Source: JAVBQF01 sp031549195 (lineage in GTDB: Bacteria; Bacillota_I; Bacilli_A; RF39; UBA660). Taken from it: DNA of 12,963 bases. Every line of letters starts with the position of its first letter. Positions within the stretch are counted from its first letter, which is position 1. The stretch covers positions 1-12,963 of the forward strand of contig JAVBQF010000016.1 of NCBI GenBank assembly GCA_031549195.1, written 5' to 3'. The notes beneath the pieces are model-generated. The model saw only the letters and a list, made by a program, of their open reading frames with translations, was not told where the DNA came from and searched no databases. Below are positions 12,357-12,963 of the stretch, piece after piece. The position numbers were made by a program, and so were the translations under genes.

Positions 12357-12963
12357 ATGGAAGAATGGAAACGAATTGACTTACATATACACACCAGAGA
12401 AGGCAACACTTATAACAATGGCGGAGAAGATGCTGATACTGGAAAATACTATACATTAGAAAATTTATATAATAGAAATAAGATAAACGATTTTGAATTA
12501 ATCTCTATTACTAATCATAACTCTATTGATGTAATTGAGCTACTAAAAGCTTCTTGCATTTCAAAGTATTCTAACACTAACTTATTGCCTGGTGCAGAAT
12601 TAGATGTATTTATTACTACAAGTAAAAGATATCATATTGTAGTGGTATTTTCAGAAACAACCGATATTATTAAAGTAAGTTTAAAGCTGGACAAGGTATT
12701 AGCAACTAATGGAAATAACTTCCTAAAATTAGATGACTTATTTGAGTTAATTTCTGGTACAGAATGTATAATAATTCCTCACGCTTGTAAAAACCCTCAC
12801 GGCTTTAAAGAAACAGCTGGAGATGATGTTAATATATTAGATGCTGAAAATATAATGAATATAATTACTAGCAGTTCTAGTATCAATGTATTATTTGAAC
12901 ATACTCAACCACATTTTAAAGAGTCTTTTAAAGAAAACATAATGAAACAAGCTCTAGACAAAT
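12357..12963 (+). CDS. PHP-domain metal-dependent phosphoesterase, N-terminal part (continues beyond window)
   Basis: ATG at 12357 with AAAGGAG (12343-12349) seven bases upstream is preferred to the ATG at 12351, which is too close to the site. The visible 202 residues are a PHP domain: D8-L-H10-I-H12, ITNHN with H54 (Asn replaces the usual Asp of TDHN), PGAEL with E81, H93, IIPHA with H142, and EH at 181-182. These residues bind a metal cluster in nucleases, phosphatases and polymerase-associated PHP domains. The opening MEEWKRIDLHIHT and the sequence length before the edge fit proteins in which a PHP domain precedes an ATPase domain (the PHP/ATPase type often found in islands), but the C-terminus is not seen. 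Cargo or defence function is inferred only. Confidence 0.85.
   Translation, partial: MEEWKRIDLHIHTREGNTYNNGGEDADTGKYYTLENLYNRNKINDFELISITNHNSIDVIELLKASCISKYSNTNLLPGAELDVFITTSKRYHIVVVFSETTDIIKVSLKLDKVLATNGNNFLKLDDLFELISGTECIIIPHACKNPHGFKETAGDDVNILDAENIMNIITSSSSINVLFEHTQPHFKESFKENIMKQALDK

Noticed and set aside
1..12963. CRISPR array, tRNA or rRNA genes
   Set aside because: No short regularly spaced repeats were seen; the RHS repeats are long, degenerate and coding. No cloverleaf or rRNA-like sequence was recognised.

Overview
The window is very AT-rich DNA from a low-GC Gram-positive lineage (Bacillota or a relative, possibly a gut anaerobe). Strong Shine-Dalgarno sites (AAAGGAG, GGAGG) precede most genes. 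TGG encodes Trp and TGA acts as a stop, so the genetic code is standard. The genus cannot be fixed from the sequence.

Layout. (1) 1-4350, minus strand: the first 1450 residues of a very large surface protein. A signal anchor is followed by about 220-residue beta-helix modules and then RHS/YD repeats; the C-terminus lies beyond the window. (2) 4742-6795, minus: three ordinary enzyme genes, a calcineurin-like phosphoesterase, a thiol peroxidase of the glutathione peroxidase family, and a VOC (glyoxalase-like) protein. (3) 6837-10421, minus: recombination debris. It holds a headless large serine recombinase, a Rep-like HUH protein whose 3' end runs out of frame into that remnant, a 95-residue unknown, a second large serine recombinase broken by a single-base frameshift, and a 63-residue unknown overlapping its start. 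(4) 10639-11888, minus: a winged-helix protein, a 304-bp non-coding stretch with dyads, a single-pass membrane protein and a 52-residue gene. (5) 12005-12963, plus: an XRE-type regulator, then a PHP-domain protein that runs off the window.

Regions 3-5 read as an integrated mobile element or island. Serine recombinases and a Rep-like gene form the mobility part. The XRE protein is probably the switch: an imperfect 11-bp inverted repeat lies between it and the divergent minus-strand operon and overlaps that operon's promoter. The PHP gene looks like cargo, and it sits directly behind a hairpin plus U7 that any transcript must read through.

The points most worth checking are the attenuator-like leader of the PHP gene, the Rep/recombinase junction, the 24-bp duplication (23/24 identical) flanking the VOC gene with a promoter at each copy, and the operator between the divergent XRE and minus-strand promoters.
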